A DNA stretch of 64,000 bases from Candidatus Aquidulcis sp. (GTDB lineage Bacteria; Chloroflexota; Anaerolineae; Anaerolineales; UBA4823), in NCBI GenBank assembly GCA_020723385.1, contig DYIZ01000004.1, forward strand, positions 1 through 64,000. Reading direction: 5' to 3'. A program made the translations under genes and the position numbers. Shown here piece by piece: positions 8,536-17,340 of the stretch (positions within the stretch are counted from its first letter, which is position 1; every line of letters starts with the position of its first letter). The notes below the pieces were generated by a model, which had not been told where the DNA came from, did not search any database, and saw only the letters and a program-made list of their open reading frames with translations.

Positions 8536-9477
8536 TTAGTTTGCTTCTCTGAAATCATAAATCCCATCCCGCATCTCCCACCGCTTGCCGCACGCCGGAC
8601 AGACGAGCGCGTCGCCAGCCTCGTCCAGCGGATGATGTGTGCAGTCCGGGCAGCGGAAGAAACTTCCGGCCGGGGCCACACGGCCCTCGCCCACCGCCCG
8701 GTTGCGGGTGAACACGCTGGGGCTGAGCTGCCACCAATCGCCGGTGAGCTGCGCCAGCCCATCCATTGCCGCCAGCACGCCCGCCGGGACGATCCGCTTG
8801 AACAATCTCATCCGAAAATGCGACACGGTAAGCTGGCGTTCGACCGCGAACCCGCTCTCTGCCAGCCATTGCCGCACCGCCTTGGGGTGAAAATCGAAGT
8901 TCAGCGCGGCAAATTCCACCGGCTCCAGCGTGAACGGACTCCAGGCCTGGCGGCGCAGCACGTAACGCAGGACGGCTTTCAGATTCAGTTTGTTGGCAAA
9001 TTCTAGGATGAAGGTTGCCTCGGGTTGCAACACCTGCCGCACCTGGCGCAGCGCTAATGGGGCGTCTGCCATGTGATGGAGGGCGCGGATCATCGTGGCG
9101 GCGTCGAACAGGCCGGGGACGAACGGCAACCGGTAGATGTCGGCGGCGACGTAGACGTATCGCTCGCCGCGCCCCAACCGGGTTTGGGCCTGCTGCAACT
9201 GGGTGCGCGAATAATCCAACAGGACGACGCGCTCGAACCCCCGGTAACGCGATGTATTTCTCCCGGCGCCCGCTCCCAATTCGAGCAGCATCTTCCCGCC
9301 GGGCGGGAGCAGCCTCCCCAGGGCTATCGCTTCCGCCCGGTCTTCATACTCCCGTTCTCCGGCGTCCCAAAAACTGCTTTGATAATCCGACCCCTCGTAA
9401 TCGCAAACGGGAGGGCGCATCTCCTCCCCATCAGCTTTTTCCTGATGGGGAGGAATGGGGTGGGGCGTCATTGTCAT
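8536..9477 (-). CDS. SAM-dependent methyltransferase with C-terminal zinc ribbon
   Basis: 313 residues from the first start. Motif [16 protein letters not shown] (64-78), the acidic DYS end of strand 2, and LHHM followed by [13 protein letters not shown] define a class I methyltransferase. The C-terminus has a Trm112-like zinc ribbon, C276-x2-C279 and C293-x2-C296, as in UbiE/MenG-like fusions that carry a Trm112-type tail. Substrate unknown. The ATG at 9477 overlaps the ugd stop (ATGA), favouring coupling. An in-frame ATG at 9420 directly follows GGGGAGGAG and begins nearer the conserved domain, so it is an alternative start. Confidence 0.85.
   Translation of the reverse strand: MTMTPHPIPPHQEKADGEEMRPPVCDYEGSDYQSSFWDAGEREYEDRAEAIALGRLLPPGGKMLLELGAGAGRNTSRYRGFERVVLLDYSRTQLQQAQTRLGRGERYVYVAADIYRLPFVPGLFDAATMIRALHHMADAPLALRQVRQVLQPEATFILEFANKLNLKAVLRYVLRRQAWSPFTLEPVEFAALNFDFHPKAVRQWLAESGFAVERQLTVSHFRMRLFKRIVPAGVLAAMDGLAQLTGDWWQLSPSVFTRNRAVGEGRVAPAGSFFRCPDCTHHPLDEAGDALVCPACGKRWEMRDGIYDFREAN
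9423..9453 (-). repeat. 12-bp hairpin that could mask a ribosome site
   Basis: Arms 9423-9434 and 9442-9453 are exact reverse complements, with a 7-nt loop. On the minus strand the second-transcribed arm contains GGGGAGG, part of the Shine-Dalgarno stretch just before the alternative start at 9420. It lies in the codons for residues 9-18 of the longer methyltransferase form. Confidence 0.55.
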
Positions 9478-10790
9478 TTATCGCTGGCGCCATTGTAGCC
9501 GCGCCCAAGGCCGCGATAGGAAAATCCCATAGCTGTCATGTCTTCCGGGTCATAGATGTTGCGCCCATCAAAAATCACTGGCCTGCGCATGAGACTCTTG
9601 ATCTTTTCGAGGTCGAGCTGCTTGAATTCGTTCCATTCGGTGACAACCATCAGCGCGTCGCAGCCTTCAGCGAGGGTGTAAGGATCGGACATCATCTCGA
9701 CCTGGGGCAGCAGCCCGCGGGCGACATCCATCGCCACGGGGTCGTATGCTCGAACGGTTGCGCCTCCTGCCAAAAGTTTTTGCGCCAACGTGATCGAGGG
9801 GGCGTCGCGCATATCGTCGGTGTTGGGTTTGAACGAAAGGCCCAGCAAACCGATCAGTTTTCCCCGGAAATCGCCCACCATGTCTTGCAGGTGAAGAATG
9901 GCCGTCCGGCGGCGGTCGTCGTTGATGTCCATGACGGCGCGCAGCAACTGGGGGTGGCGGCCTTTTTCGGCGGCCATGTACGCCAGGGCTTTCACATCCT
10001 TGGGAAAGCACGATCCCCCGTATCCCAGGCCTGCATCCAGGAAAGCCTTTCCAATGCGTGCATCATACCCCATGCCGATGGCGACCTCTTTGACATCCGC
10101 ACCGAGCGCCTCGCAAATGTTGGCGATTTCGTTGATGAACGAGATTTTCGTCGCCAGGAAGGCGTTGGAGGCATATTTGATCATTTCGGCGGTGCGCAGG
10201 TCGGTGATGACGATGGGGGCGCGCAGCGGCAGGTGCAGTTGGGCGACTTTCTCGGCGGCATCTCGGTCGAGCGAGCCGAGCACCGTGCGGTGCGGCTGCG
10301 TAAAGTCGCCGATTGCGGAGCCTTCGCGCAGGAATTCGGGACAGGAGACCACCGCGAAGGGGATCGGCTTCGGTTGGTGACTCTTGACGATGTCGGCCAC
10401 CCAGTCGCCAGTGCCCACCGGCACAGTAGACTTGTTGACGATGATGAGCGGCGAGGTCATGGTTTCGGCGATGGTGCGCGCTACCGTCTCGACATAGCGC
10501 AGATCGGCTTCGCCATCTACACCCGATGGGGTGCCAACGGCGATGAAGACGAACTGGGTGCCCGAAAGGCCCTCAGCATACGATGTGGTGAAACTCAAAC
10601 GCCCGGAGCGCGCATTGTGGTCTACCACTTCTTTCAGCCCCGGTTCGTAGATTGGCATCACCCCGCGCTTGAGACCCTCGACCCGTTCTTCGTTGATGTC
10701 CAAAGCGATGACGCGGTTGCCTAAATCGGCAAAGCAAGCCGCGGTGACCAAGCCGACATAACCAACGCCGATAACGCAGATTTGTTTCAT
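9474..10790 (-). CDS. ugd: UDP-glucose 6-dehydrogenase
   Basis: 438 residues. Oxidises UDP-glucose to UDP-glucuronate with two NAD+, feeding surface polysaccharide synthesis. The Rossmann motif GVGYVG is at 8-13. The central domain carries K205 and N209, and the nucleophile is C261 in [12 protein letters not shown]. Ending and length are normal for the family (about 430-450). The start at 10790 is chosen because GGAGG (10800-10804) precedes it; a longer ORF to 10850 has no such site. The stop overlaps the next start by ATGA. The same enzyme fold also serves UDP-ManNAc dehydrogenases, but the motifs fit Ugd best. Confidence 0.92.
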   Translation of the reverse strand: MKQICVIGVGYVGLVTAACFADLGNRVIALDINEERVEGLKRGVMPIYEPGLKEVVDHNARSGRLSFTTSYAEGLSGTQFVFIAVGTPSGVDGEADLRYVETVARTIAETMTSPLIIVNKSTVPVGTGDWVADIVKSHQPKPIPFAVVSCPEFLREGSAIGDFTQPHRTVLGSLDRDAAEKVAQLHLPLRAPIVITDLRTAEMIKYASNAFLATKISFINEIANICEALGADVKEVAIGMGYDARIGKAFLDAGLGYGGSCFPKDVKALAYMAAEKGRHPQLLRAVMDINDDRRRTAILHLQDMVGDFRGKLIGLLGLSFKPNTDDMRDAPSITLAQKLLAGGATVRAYDPVAMDVARGLLPQVEMMSDPYTLAEGCDALMVVTEWNEFKQLDLEKIKSLMRRPVIFDGRNIYDPEDMTAMGFSYRGLGRGYNGASDK

Positions 10791-10882
10791 AAGGAAATTC
10801 CTCCAAAAATAATTTAGGGCTTTCCGCCTTTGACGAGGGAATATTCCCACCGAAGGTAGGAGAGCCGTACTTTATAAATTTT

Positions 10883-10927
10883 GATTCAACGAATCAGCGA
10901 TTCGTCGAATCGCTGATTCGTTGAATC
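10883..10927. repeat. Perfect 45-nt palindrome upstream of ugd
   Basis: Two 22-nt arms (10883-10904 and 10906-10927) are exact reverse complements around a single base. The repeated core is GAATCAGCGATTCG. It lies in the 294-bp gap between the divergent ugd and Rrf2 genes, about 95 nt upstream of the ugd start. A related core, GAATCACTGATTCG, sits in the hairpin at 11512-11542. It could be an operator or a dispersed palindromic repeat. Confidence 0.8.
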
Positions 10928-11009
10928 TTACCATGTCTTCGGCCTTCCGGTAGGGTGTTCGTGATATTTGGCACGATAATGGTCATAAAATCGGGATGAC
11001 GACTGTCAC

Positions 11010-11038
11010 TTGATAATTAGCCTATTTTAGTCTAAAAT
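11010..11038 (+). promoter_or_regulatory. Sigma-70-type promoter with palindromic operator for the Rrf2 gene
   Basis: TTGATA (11010-11015), a 17-nt spacer, and TAAAAT (11033-11038) make a near-consensus promoter 47 nt before the Rrf2 start. The -10 box is inside a 15-bp perfect palindrome, ATTTTAGTCTAAAAT (11024-11038). Its position suggests an operator for autorepression by the encoded regulator. Confidence 0.75.
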
Positions 11039-11084
11039 GAATGGAGATAAATTTTATCTGTAAACCCAACAAAGGATAATTACT

Positions 11085-11504
11085 ATGCAGATTACCCGAC
11101 AAGCCGATTATGCAGTCCGTGCGATGGTTTATTTAGCGAAACTAGGGCCAGAACAGCGTGCTGCCACCAGCCAGATTGCTCAAGATAAGAAAATTCCGCC
11201 ATCATTCCTTGCTAAGATAGTTTCTCAGCTTTCGGTGGCAGGTTTGCTTCAAACATCGCGTGGCGCGCATGGCGGCGTCTCGCTGGCAAAATCTCCCGCC
11301 GCGATTACACTGTTGGATGTTGTCGAGGCGATTGACGGTCCGATCCTGCTCAATGATTGCGTGGATGGGACGAATAGTTGCTCATTTGGCGATGCGTGTC
11401 CCATGCGTCCTGTGTGGTGCGAAGCCCAGGAACAACTGATTGCCAAGCTGAAGTCCACAACATTCGATTATTTTACGGGATCATTACCGATCAGCTCAAT
11501 GTAA
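11085..11504 (+). CDS. Rrf2-family Fe-S transcriptional regulator
   Basis: 139 residues. Rrf2 proteins (IscR, NsrR, RsrR, CymR) bind DNA through a winged helix and often sense Fe-S status, nitric oxide or redox state. The N-terminal ITRQADYAVRAMVYLA and PPSFLAKIVSQL are hallmark segments. Four cysteines, C92, C99, C105 and C112, match the position of the IscR cluster ligands (C92, C98, C104), so a [2Fe-2S] or [4Fe-4S] cluster is likely. No target Fe-S assembly operon is next to it. A good promoter with a palindrome on its -10 box precedes it. Confidence 0.9.
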   Translation: MQITRQADYAVRAMVYLAKLGPEQRAATSQIAQDKKIPPSFLAKIVSQLSVAGLLQTSRGAHGGVSLAKSPAAITLLDVVEAIDGPILLNDCVDGTNSCSFGDACPMRPVWCEAQEQLIAKLKSTTFDYFTGSLPISSM

Positions 11505-11511
11505 CCACAGC

Positions 11512-11542
11512 CTGTGAGGCGAATCACTGATTCGCCTCACAG
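11512..11542 (+). terminator. Hairpin after the Rrf2 gene
   Basis: 13-bp perfect arms (11512-11524 and 11530-11542) with a 5-nt loop, 7 nt after the stop codon. It has no strong T-tract. Its core GAATCACTGATTCG resembles the palindrome at 10883-10927, so the Rrf2 gene is bracketed by related palindromes. Confidence 0.5.
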
Positions 11543-11572
11543 ATGTGATTTGGGCATGAAAGGAGGGTCAAG

Positions 11573-11827
11573 ATGCCCCTGGGAATCATGCTCCAGCGCA
11601 GCCTGGTTTTCGTGCTTAAAAATGGCGCGATTGTTCTGGATTGGGGGGATGGGGCAGCCATTGATTTGCTCGAAAACGAGTTTCTTCGTTTCGATGAACG
11701 CGATTACAGCCATGCGGTCTCGGATGAAGAATTGGAATTTTTGAAACACGCCGGGCGGGTGGCAAGTTATGACAGCCGGACCGTGTATGTTCATTCGCTG
11801 CCGGAGCCGCCGCAGAAATCCCTTTGA
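11573..11827 (+). CDS. Small hypothetical protein
   Basis: 84 residues, not recognised. A strong GGAGGG ribosome site precedes the ATG, which supports real translation. The protein is acidic with alternating hydrophobic residues (MLQRSLVFVLKNGAIVLDWG, then an NEFLRFDERDYSHAVSDEELEFL stretch broken by charged residues), with no membrane segment, cysteine or known motif. It follows the Rrf2 gene after a hairpin and could be a separate unit. Confidence 0.6.
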   Translation: MPLGIMLQRSLVFVLKNGAIVLDWGDGAAIDLLENEFLRFDERDYSHAVSDEELEFLKHAGRVASYDSRTVYVHSLPEPPQKSL

Positions 11828-12004
11828 TTACCAGTTTGTGATCTTTATTGCCCAACCTCAGCCGGGGAGGGTTGGTCAATTTGGGTGGGTGGCCCTTTTG
11901 ACCGCGGCGCACACCCGTGAATTAATACGGGCTTTCGGTATTGATTCTGGACACTCAATTGCTCACGACAAACTCAAATCTATTCAAATCTAAGGAGAGC
12001 TTTC

Positions 12005-12853
12005 ATGAAATACCGATCTTGTTTCCTGGGAATAGTTATTTGTTTGCTGCTTGCCTCGCTGGCTTGCCAGAATCCGGTGGCTATGCTGCTGGCTACTGCA
12101 ACGCCCACTGCTACCAATACCCCAACGCAAACCGCCACACCCACTGCAACCGCCACCGCAACTGCAACCGCGACCCCAACGAACACACCCACTGCCACTG
12201 CAACCGCTACCGAAACTGCCACACCGACTAACACCCCGATACCCCCGTCGCCCACTCCCGTCCCGGATATCATTGCAGAGGTAATGGATAATGAGACGGT
12301 CAAAATAACGGACCGCCCCTATGGTTATAGTTTTATGCTGCCAATCGAATGGCAGGTTGCGGATGTCTCGACGAGCGAAATCAAAGTTGTATTCAACCAG
12401 GCCGGAAGCGATTCGGATTTTATAGACTTTGCGACGACCTCTGTGAGTTCCATGCCGAAAACGACGCGAATTTTCGGCTCCGATAGTGATCCTGACCATA
12501 TGTCACAGACCAGCCGCCCTCTGATTTATTCTACGATCAATGAGGCTGCTTTCGGTATGGATTTGCAGATGATCCTTGACTCTTCCGAAGAAGCCTTTAC
12601 CCAATTTTTCTCTGGAACAACGATTATTTCCTCGGGTGTTCGAGAACTGGAAAATGGCACCGAGATAGGAGAACTGGAACTCACCCTGTCAATCTCTATG
12701 GGCGGCGTAACCGTGACCGTGTACGAACACATGATCATGTTTTACGCTGGCGACTCGCTTATCATGGTGGTTTTAGGGATCAACGATGATATGTCGAGCG
12801 AAATGATGCCAACCTTCGAGTCCATTGTCAACTCAATCGAATTGGTTCCCTGA
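12005..12853 (+). CDS. Lipoprotein with Thr/Pro/Ala-rich stalk
   Basis: 282 residues. A lipoprotein signal peptide ends in a lipobox (LLLASLAC, Cys19). Residues about 29-83 are a low-complexity stalk of TAT/TPT repeats, a feature common in exported Anaerolineae proteins, likely O-glycosylated or cell-wall spanning. The C-terminal part (about 90-282) is a soluble domain beginning with a PYGYSFMLPIEWQV segment similar to photosystem-II PsbP-like or DUF1795-type exported domains; exact family uncertain. GGAGAG precedes the start, and a terminator hairpin follows the gene. Confidence 0.8.
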   Translation: MKYRSCFLGIVICLLLASLACQNPVAMLLATATPTATNTPTQTATPTATATATATATPTNTPTATATATETATPTNTPIPPSPTPVPDIIAEVMDNETVKITDRPYGYSFMLPIEWQVADVSTSEIKVVFNQAGSDSDFIDFATTSVSSMPKTTRIFGSDSDPDHMSQTSRPLIYSTINEAAFGMDLQMILDSSEEAFTQFFSGTTIISSGVRELENGTEIGELELTLSISMGGVTVTVYEHMIMFYAGDSLIMVVLGINDDMSSEMMPTFESIVNSIELVP

Positions 12854-12887
12854 TATATAAACTGGCTTTACCTACTTCTCGATCCAG

Positions 12888-12929
12888 CCCCTCCTGGCGT
12901 ATAATCAGCCGGGAGGGGATTACTTTTTT
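12888..12929 (+). terminator. Rho-independent terminator of the lipoprotein gene
   Basis: An 11-bp GC-rich stem (12888-12898 with 12908-12918, one G-T pair) and 9-nt loop are followed by ATTAC and six T residues (12924-12929). Confidence 0.85.
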
Positions 12930-12967
12930 CAGCCCCCAATATCAGGTGGCCTCTGTTATTGAAAACT

Positions 12968-13003
12968 TGACACTTGATACTGGGTAACGTGACACTTTGA
13001 TAC
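12968..13003 (+). repeat. Direct repeat before hutU
   Basis: TGACACTTGATAC (12968-12980) and TGACACTTTGATAC (12990-13003) are near-identical and begin 22 nt apart, ending 13 nt before the hutU start. They may be an operator, or a remnant of a 'cttgatac' type intergenic repeat. Confidence 0.5.
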
Positions 13004-13016
13004 GAGGAGGTTTTTT

Positions 13017-14669
13017 ATGTCCGCTCCGAGAGTCGTCCGCGCCCCGCGTGGCACCACCCTCACCTGCAAGTCCTGGCTCACCGAAGCCGCTTACCGCATG
13101 ATCCAGAACAACCTCGATCCCGAGGTGGCTGAAAAGCCCGAGAACCTGGTGGTTTATGGCGGGCGCGGCCAGGCCGCCCGCAGTTGGGAAGCCTTCGACG
13201 CCATTCTGGAAACGCTCAAAAACCTGGAAAACGACGAAACCCTGTTGGTACAGTCTGGCAAGCCGGTGGTCGTGTTTAAAAGCCATCCCGACGCCCCGCG
13301 GGTGCTGATCGCCAACTCGAATCTCGTCCCCCATTGGGCCACGCAGGCTCATTTCGATGAATTGGCCGCCAAGGGGCTTATCATGTACGGGCAGATGACC
13401 GCTGGCTCGTGGATTTACATCGGCACGCAGGGGATTTTACAGGGGACTTATGAAACCCTGGGGGCGCTGGCCCACCAACGGGGTTGGCCCTCCCTGCGTG
13501 GGAAATTTGTGCTCACCGCGGGTCTCGGCGGGATGGGCGGCGCGCAGCCGCTGGCGATCACGATGAACGAAGGGGTGGGTCTCGTCGTGGAGGTGGACCC
13601 CGCCCGCGCTCAGCGCCGCCATCAGATCGGCTACGTGGATGTGGTGGTCAACGAACTCGAAGAGGCGATGACCCTCGTCGAGGATTGCTGCGAGCGCGGC
13701 GAGCCGAAATCCATCGCTCTCATCGGCAACGCCGCTGATATTTACCCCGAGCTGGCCCTGCGCGGCGTCGTCCCCGATGTGGTCACCGACCAGACTCCCG
13801 CTCACGATGTGCTGTATTACGTTCCCAGCGGGTTGTCTGTGGAAGAGGCGGAAGCCATGCGCCGCCACGACCCCGAGGGCTACGCCCGCCGCTCACTGGA
13901 CTCGATGGCCCGCCACGTCGAAGCCATGCTCGAATTCCAGCGCCGCGGCGCGGAAGTCTTTGATTACGGCAACAATCTGCGCCAGCGCGCCTTCGATCAC
14001 GGTGTCAAGAACGCCTTCAATTTCCCCGGTTTCGTCCCGGCTTACATCCGCCCGCTGTTCTGCGAGGGCAAGGGGCCGTTTCGCTGGGTGGCGCTCTCCG
14101 GCGACCCGGAGGACATCTACCGCACTGACGAAGCTATCATGGAACTGTTTCCTGAGGATGAGCACCTGCACCGCTGGCTGAAGATGGCCCGTGAGAAAAT
14201 CCCCTTCCAGGGGCTGCCCTCCCGCATCTGCTGGCTTGGCTACGGCGAGCGCGCCGACGCCGGGCTGCTGTTCAATAACCTTGTGGCCGATGGCACGGTG
14301 AAAGCGCCCATCGTCATTGGGCGCGACCACCTCGACTGCGGCTCGGTGGCATCCCCCAACCGCGAGACCGAGGGCATGAAAGACGGCACCGACGCGGTGA
14401 GCGACTGGCCGCTGCTGAACGCCATGATCAACGCGGTGGGCGGGGCAACGTGGGTCTCGTTCCATCACGGCGGGGGCGTGGGCATCGGCTACAGCCAGCA
14501 CGCCGGGCAGGTGATCGTCGCCGACGGCACACCCGAAGCCGCTGCCCGCATCGAGCGGGTGCTCACCACCGACCCTGGGATGGGCGTCGTCCGTCACGCC
14601 GATGCGGGGTACGATATTGCCATCGCAGCCGCCAAGCGGCATGGCATCAAGATGCCGATGTTGAAGTGA
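13017..14669 (+). CDS. hutU: Urocanate hydratase
   Basis: 550 residues, normal length (about 555). Converts urocanate to 4-imidazolone-5-propanoate in histidine degradation, using tightly bound NAD+ as an electrophile. The NAD-binding turn [12 protein letters not shown] lies near residue 170. The C-terminal half carries the conserved [20 protein letters not shown] and [16 protein letters not shown] segments. GAGGAGG precedes the start. No hutH, hutI or hutG is adjacent, so the rest of the pathway must be elsewhere. It stands alone between two lipoprotein genes. Confidence 0.96.
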   Translation: MSAPRVVRAPRGTTLTCKSWLTEAAYRMIQNNLDPEVAEKPENLVVYGGRGQAARSWEAFDAILETLKNLENDETLLVQSGKPVVVFKSHPDAPRVLIANSNLVPHWATQAHFDELAAKGLIMYGQMTAGSWIYIGTQGILQGTYETLGALAHQRGWPSLRGKFVLTAGLGGMGGAQPLAITMNEGVGLVVEVDPARAQRRHQIGYVDVVVNELEEAMTLVEDCCERGEPKSIALIGNAADIYPELALRGVVPDVVTDQTPAHDVLYYVPSGLSVEEAEAMRRHDPEGYARRSLDSMARHVEAMLEFQRRGAEVFDYGNNLRQRAFDHGVKNAFNFPGFVPAYIRPLFCEGKGPFRWVALSGDPEDIYRTDEAIMELFPEDEHLHRWLKMAREKIPFQGLPSRICWLGYGERADAGLLFNNLVADGTVKAPIVIGRDHLDCGSVASPNRETEGMKDGTDAVSDWPLLNAMINAVGGATWVSFHHGGGVGIGYSQHAGQVIVADGTPEAAARIERVLTTDPGMGVVRHADAGYDIAIAAAKRHGIKMPMLK

Positions 14670-14717
14670 GTTGCAGGTTGAATGTTGAAAGTTAGCAGCC
14701 TCGATTTGGAGGTCAGG

Positions 14718-15332
14718 ATGATTCGACGACTGTTTGTCATTGCAGCAGCTTTTTCGCTGATGGGCTGCGCGGTGTTCACAAAGGTTTTTGCTCCCACATC
14801 TACCCCGATCCCGACATCAACCCCGACTCTCTCACCTGAGGCTGTTGAAAAGGAGGAGTATGCAGTCTATTCCGCCCTGATCGGGATCAATTACCCGGCA
14901 GAACTGATCGTCATTCGGGATCATACCAGCCCGGGGCTAGAATCAGGTGGATTGGACGAGACAATGGAATACATCCAAGAAGAAATGTCCATCGAACAAG
15001 AACTGGTGGACAGCTTCAAAGCCAGAAATGACCAATCTTATCCGTTGGATGACGCCTTTACGCTGAAAGCAAAAGTCATTCTGGTCAGCGATGCTGATTT
15101 GCACGACATCTTTAACGCTCAAAGCGGGTGGGATGAATTTTATAAACAGTATCCCGATTCCCAGGGTGAGATGACACTCTCGCGGGTGGGGTTTAACCAC
15201 GATATGACTGAGGCGTTGGTTTATGTTGGGAACCAATCCTATTACCTGGCGGGCGCTGGTTGGTATGTGTGGCTGGTGAAGGTCAATGGCGCCTGGGAAA
15301 TCAAACAGCAGGTGATGAGCTGGATTTCTTGA
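14718..15332 (+). CDS. Small lipoprotein with Thr/Pro linker
   Basis: 204 residues. Signal peptide with lipobox LMGC (Cys near residue 15), a short Ser/Thr/Pro linker (about 22-36), then a soluble domain of unknown family rich in acidic residues. The segment after the linker (VYSALIGINYPAELIVIRDH) recurs in Chloroflexota lipoproteins but no function is known to me. GGAGG ends 9 nt before the ATG at 14718, so the earlier in-frame start at 14682 is not used. A terminator follows. Confidence 0.75.
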   Translation: MIRRLFVIAAAFSLMGCAVFTKVFAPTSTPIPTSTPTLSPEAVEKEEYAVYSALIGINYPAELIVIRDHTSPGLESGGLDETMEYIQEEMSIEQELVDSFKARNDQSYPLDDAFTLKAKVILVSDADLHDIFNAQSGWDEFYKQYPDSQGEMTLSRVGFNHDMTEALVYVGNQSYYLAGAGWYVWLVKVNGAWEIKQQVMSWIS

Positions 15333-15378
15333 TCGGGTTGATTCTTCATGGAAACGGCATGGCTCGAGCTGTAAATGC

Positions 15379-15414
15379 AACCGCCCCGCGTTCATCACGC
15401 GGGGCGGTTGTTTT
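15379..15414. terminator. Bidirectional terminator between convergent genes
   Basis: A 12-bp perfect GC-rich stem (15379-15390 with 15398-15409) is followed by GTTTT on the plus strand. It lies between the small lipoprotein gene and the minus-strand DUF4367 gene. Confidence 0.85.
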
Positions 15415-15429
15415 AGAGGGGAAACATTA

Positions 15430-17340
15430 TCACTTCATGCTCTCGGCGATGGCGATCAGCATATCCTTCGGGAGCGCCTTTTCGAGGAACACGTCAATCT
15501 CGTAGCGTACATCATCCACGAACCACGTCAAAGTCTGGTAGCAGGCAGTTGTTCTGGTGACCGGGTCTTCCCAGCAATCCTGCCGGTGGAGCGCCGCCTG
15601 GCCGTTGACGCTGGCCGTCTCGTAGCCGCCGCCCATCGCCAGCTCGTCCAAAGTCTGCTGGCCGGGGGCAAAAGTCTGGGCGATGAAGATACTGGCGTAG
15701 CGGCCGTCGCTGCCATCCCCGATGGGGCTGCCCAGGTAGAGCAGGTAGACATCTTCCGACCCGCCGGAGCGCCAGAAACCGGGCGGCGCATCGTTGGGAT
15801 AATAAACCCCGTGATCGAAGTAAAAACCGGCCAACATCAGAGTGGGCGATTTGACCTCGAATCCCGCCAGCGATTTGGCAACCTCGACGGAGTTCAGCCG
15901 CTCGGGATCGAGGGCATCCGCCGGGAGAGTCGCGACGCCCGTCAGGCTCTCGGCGACACGGCGCATCTCCACATCAGACAGGAAGCCGCGCCCGTTGAAA
16001 TTGTCCACCACCGCCCCGAGGACGAAACTCATCCCGTTGAAGCGCCACAGCAGCGCCTTGTTGGTCGTCATCTCTATCCCGCCGCAGATCGCGCCGAGGT
16101 TGACGCCGTTGGAAGCCAGCAAAGCGTAACCTGGCTCGACGCCGCCGATTTCCGGCGCAGCAATCGAGACGGGGATATCAATGGGCTGGCCGTTATAGAA
16201 TTGCTTGATCTTGATATCTTCCACCGACGGCAACTGGCCGTTGCTTTGGAAGAGAGTCAGCGTCGGCGCGGCGGCCTCCAGCCGGTAGCTGTAGTACAGG
16301 CAGACGCCGTTCCACTCGGGGGCGTAGGTGGCCCCGGCCAGCAGGTACCCCGCTGGCAGCCAGGCCGGTTCAACGATAGCGAACCCGGAGCGTGTGGCGG
16401 CCTGCTCGATGGTCAGATAAGCCGCCTGGCTGATTGCGCCAGAGCTGGCGGGTTTGGCGGTCAATTGGGAAGCCAGCGCCGCTAGCCCAGATTTGTCGAA
16501 CAACGGGCCATCGCCGGTCTTCGAGGCGTAGAACCACAGCGTATAGCGCATGCCGTCCTGCTCCCAGCGCAAAGTCTGGATGCCCTCATGGGTTTCCCAT
16601 CTCACGAGACCGGCTTCGCTGATTCCCAGGCCAGACCACCCGCCCTGGATGTACTCGCCGGGCAGATTCCCGATGGAAACGGCTTCGACCAGCGTGTCGG
16701 AGGAGATCTCGAAGAGCTGAGGATCGTCGGATCCAGCCGGCCCTTGGGCCAGGTAGAGCGCGCCCCTCGAGCCGGCGTACATCACGATGATATTCTCAGT
16801 CCCCCCGCTAGCCCCGGTCAGTTCCATCCCTTCGGGGATTGCGGCCAATCCTTTCACCGGGAAATCCACCATCTTGCCGATCTGCTCGATGGTGCAGCGC
16901 GGGTAGGGCAGGCTCCCGCAGGCGTCGTTGAAAGGCAACAGGGCCTCCGGACGGGGGGTGGGCGTGACGATCAGTTGCTCAGCCTGGGCAGGCGTTTCTT
17001 CAGCCGGGGATACTTCGATCAGTGTGAGCGGGTCTTGGGTTGGGATGAGATGGGTGTTGCTTTCGGAGCGGGTGAAGAAGCGCAGTACAGTCTGCGCCCA
17101 GGCCTGCCCCTGGGGGGTAGAAACCAGCGCGGCGGCCATGAGCAGCAGCACTGCGAGAAAAGCGATTGCCGCAATGCGGCGAGGGTGAGTAAAACTTGTT
17201 TTCATGGAAAAAGCTCCTTGGTTTGCGTGAGTTTTACTCGTCTCCAAGCGCGCCCGCACAGCAGCGCGATAATCCACCTCGGCGGGGATGCCGTCTTCGG
17301 CCAGATCATGCAAAATTGGGGTTAGCGGATGGTTCTTCAT
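15430..17340 (-). CDS. Membrane-anchored anti-sigma-type protein with DUF4367-like domains
   Basis: 636 residues. A short cytoplasmic N-terminus (about 1-50), one membrane helix (about 53-72), then a large exported region. After the helix comes STPQGQAWAQTVLRFF, nearly the same as in the paralogue at 18109-18906. The exported part has several modules of DUF4367 type, each starting with a TIEQ/TIEE helix and containing a GYLLAG- or NLPGEYIQG-like strand. The start overlaps the stop of the upstream ECF sigma gene by ATGA. The pairing indicates a partner or anti-sigma role; no HxxxCxxC zinc motif is seen, so the mechanism may differ from the ZAS group. Confidence 0.82.
   Translation of the reverse strand: MKNHPLTPILHDLAEDGIPAEVDYRAAVRARLETSKTHANQGAFSMKTSFTHPRRIAAIAFLAVLLLMAAALVSTPQGQAWAQTVLRFFTRSESNTHLIPTQDPLTLIEVSPAEETPAQAEQLIVTPTPRPEALLPFNDACGSLPYPRCTIEQIGKMVDFPVKGLAAIPEGMELTGASGGTENIIVMYAGSRGALYLAQGPAGSDDPQLFEISSDTLVEAVSIGNLPGEYIQGGWSGLGISEAGLVRWETHEGIQTLRWEQDGMRYTLWFYASKTGDGPLFDKSGLAALASQLTAKPASSGAISQAAYLTIEQAATRSGFAIVEPAWLPAGYLLAGATYAPEWNGVCLYYSYRLEAAAPTLTLFQSNGQLPSVEDIKIKQFYNGQPIDIPVSIAAPEIGGVEPGYALLASNGVNLGAICGGIEMTTNKALLWRFNGMSFVLGAVVDNFNGRGFLSDVEMRRVAESLTGVATLPADALDPERLNSVEVAKSLAGFEVKSPTLMLAGFYFDHGVYYPNDAPPGFWRSGGSEDVYLLYLGSPIGDGSDGRYASIFIAQTFAPGQQTLDELAMGGGYETASVNGQAALHRQDCWEDPVTRTTACYQTLTWFVDDVRYEIDVFLEKALPKDMLIAIAESMK

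Noticed and set aside
9015-10724. A long plus-strand ORF (569 codons) opposite ugd and the methyltransferase
   Set aside because: It lies antisense to two clear genes, has low-complexity Arg/Gly-rich sequence, no ribosome site and no recognisable domain. High GC makes such shadows common.
12120-12255. Tandem ACN/CCN repeats as a structural DNA repeat
   Set aside because: It is the codon pattern of the Thr/Pro/Ala stalk of the lipoprotein and not an independent element.
12900-12905. TATAAT as a -10 box for hutU
   Set aside because: It is the loop of the terminator hairpin of the preceding gene and has no -35 box at the right distance.
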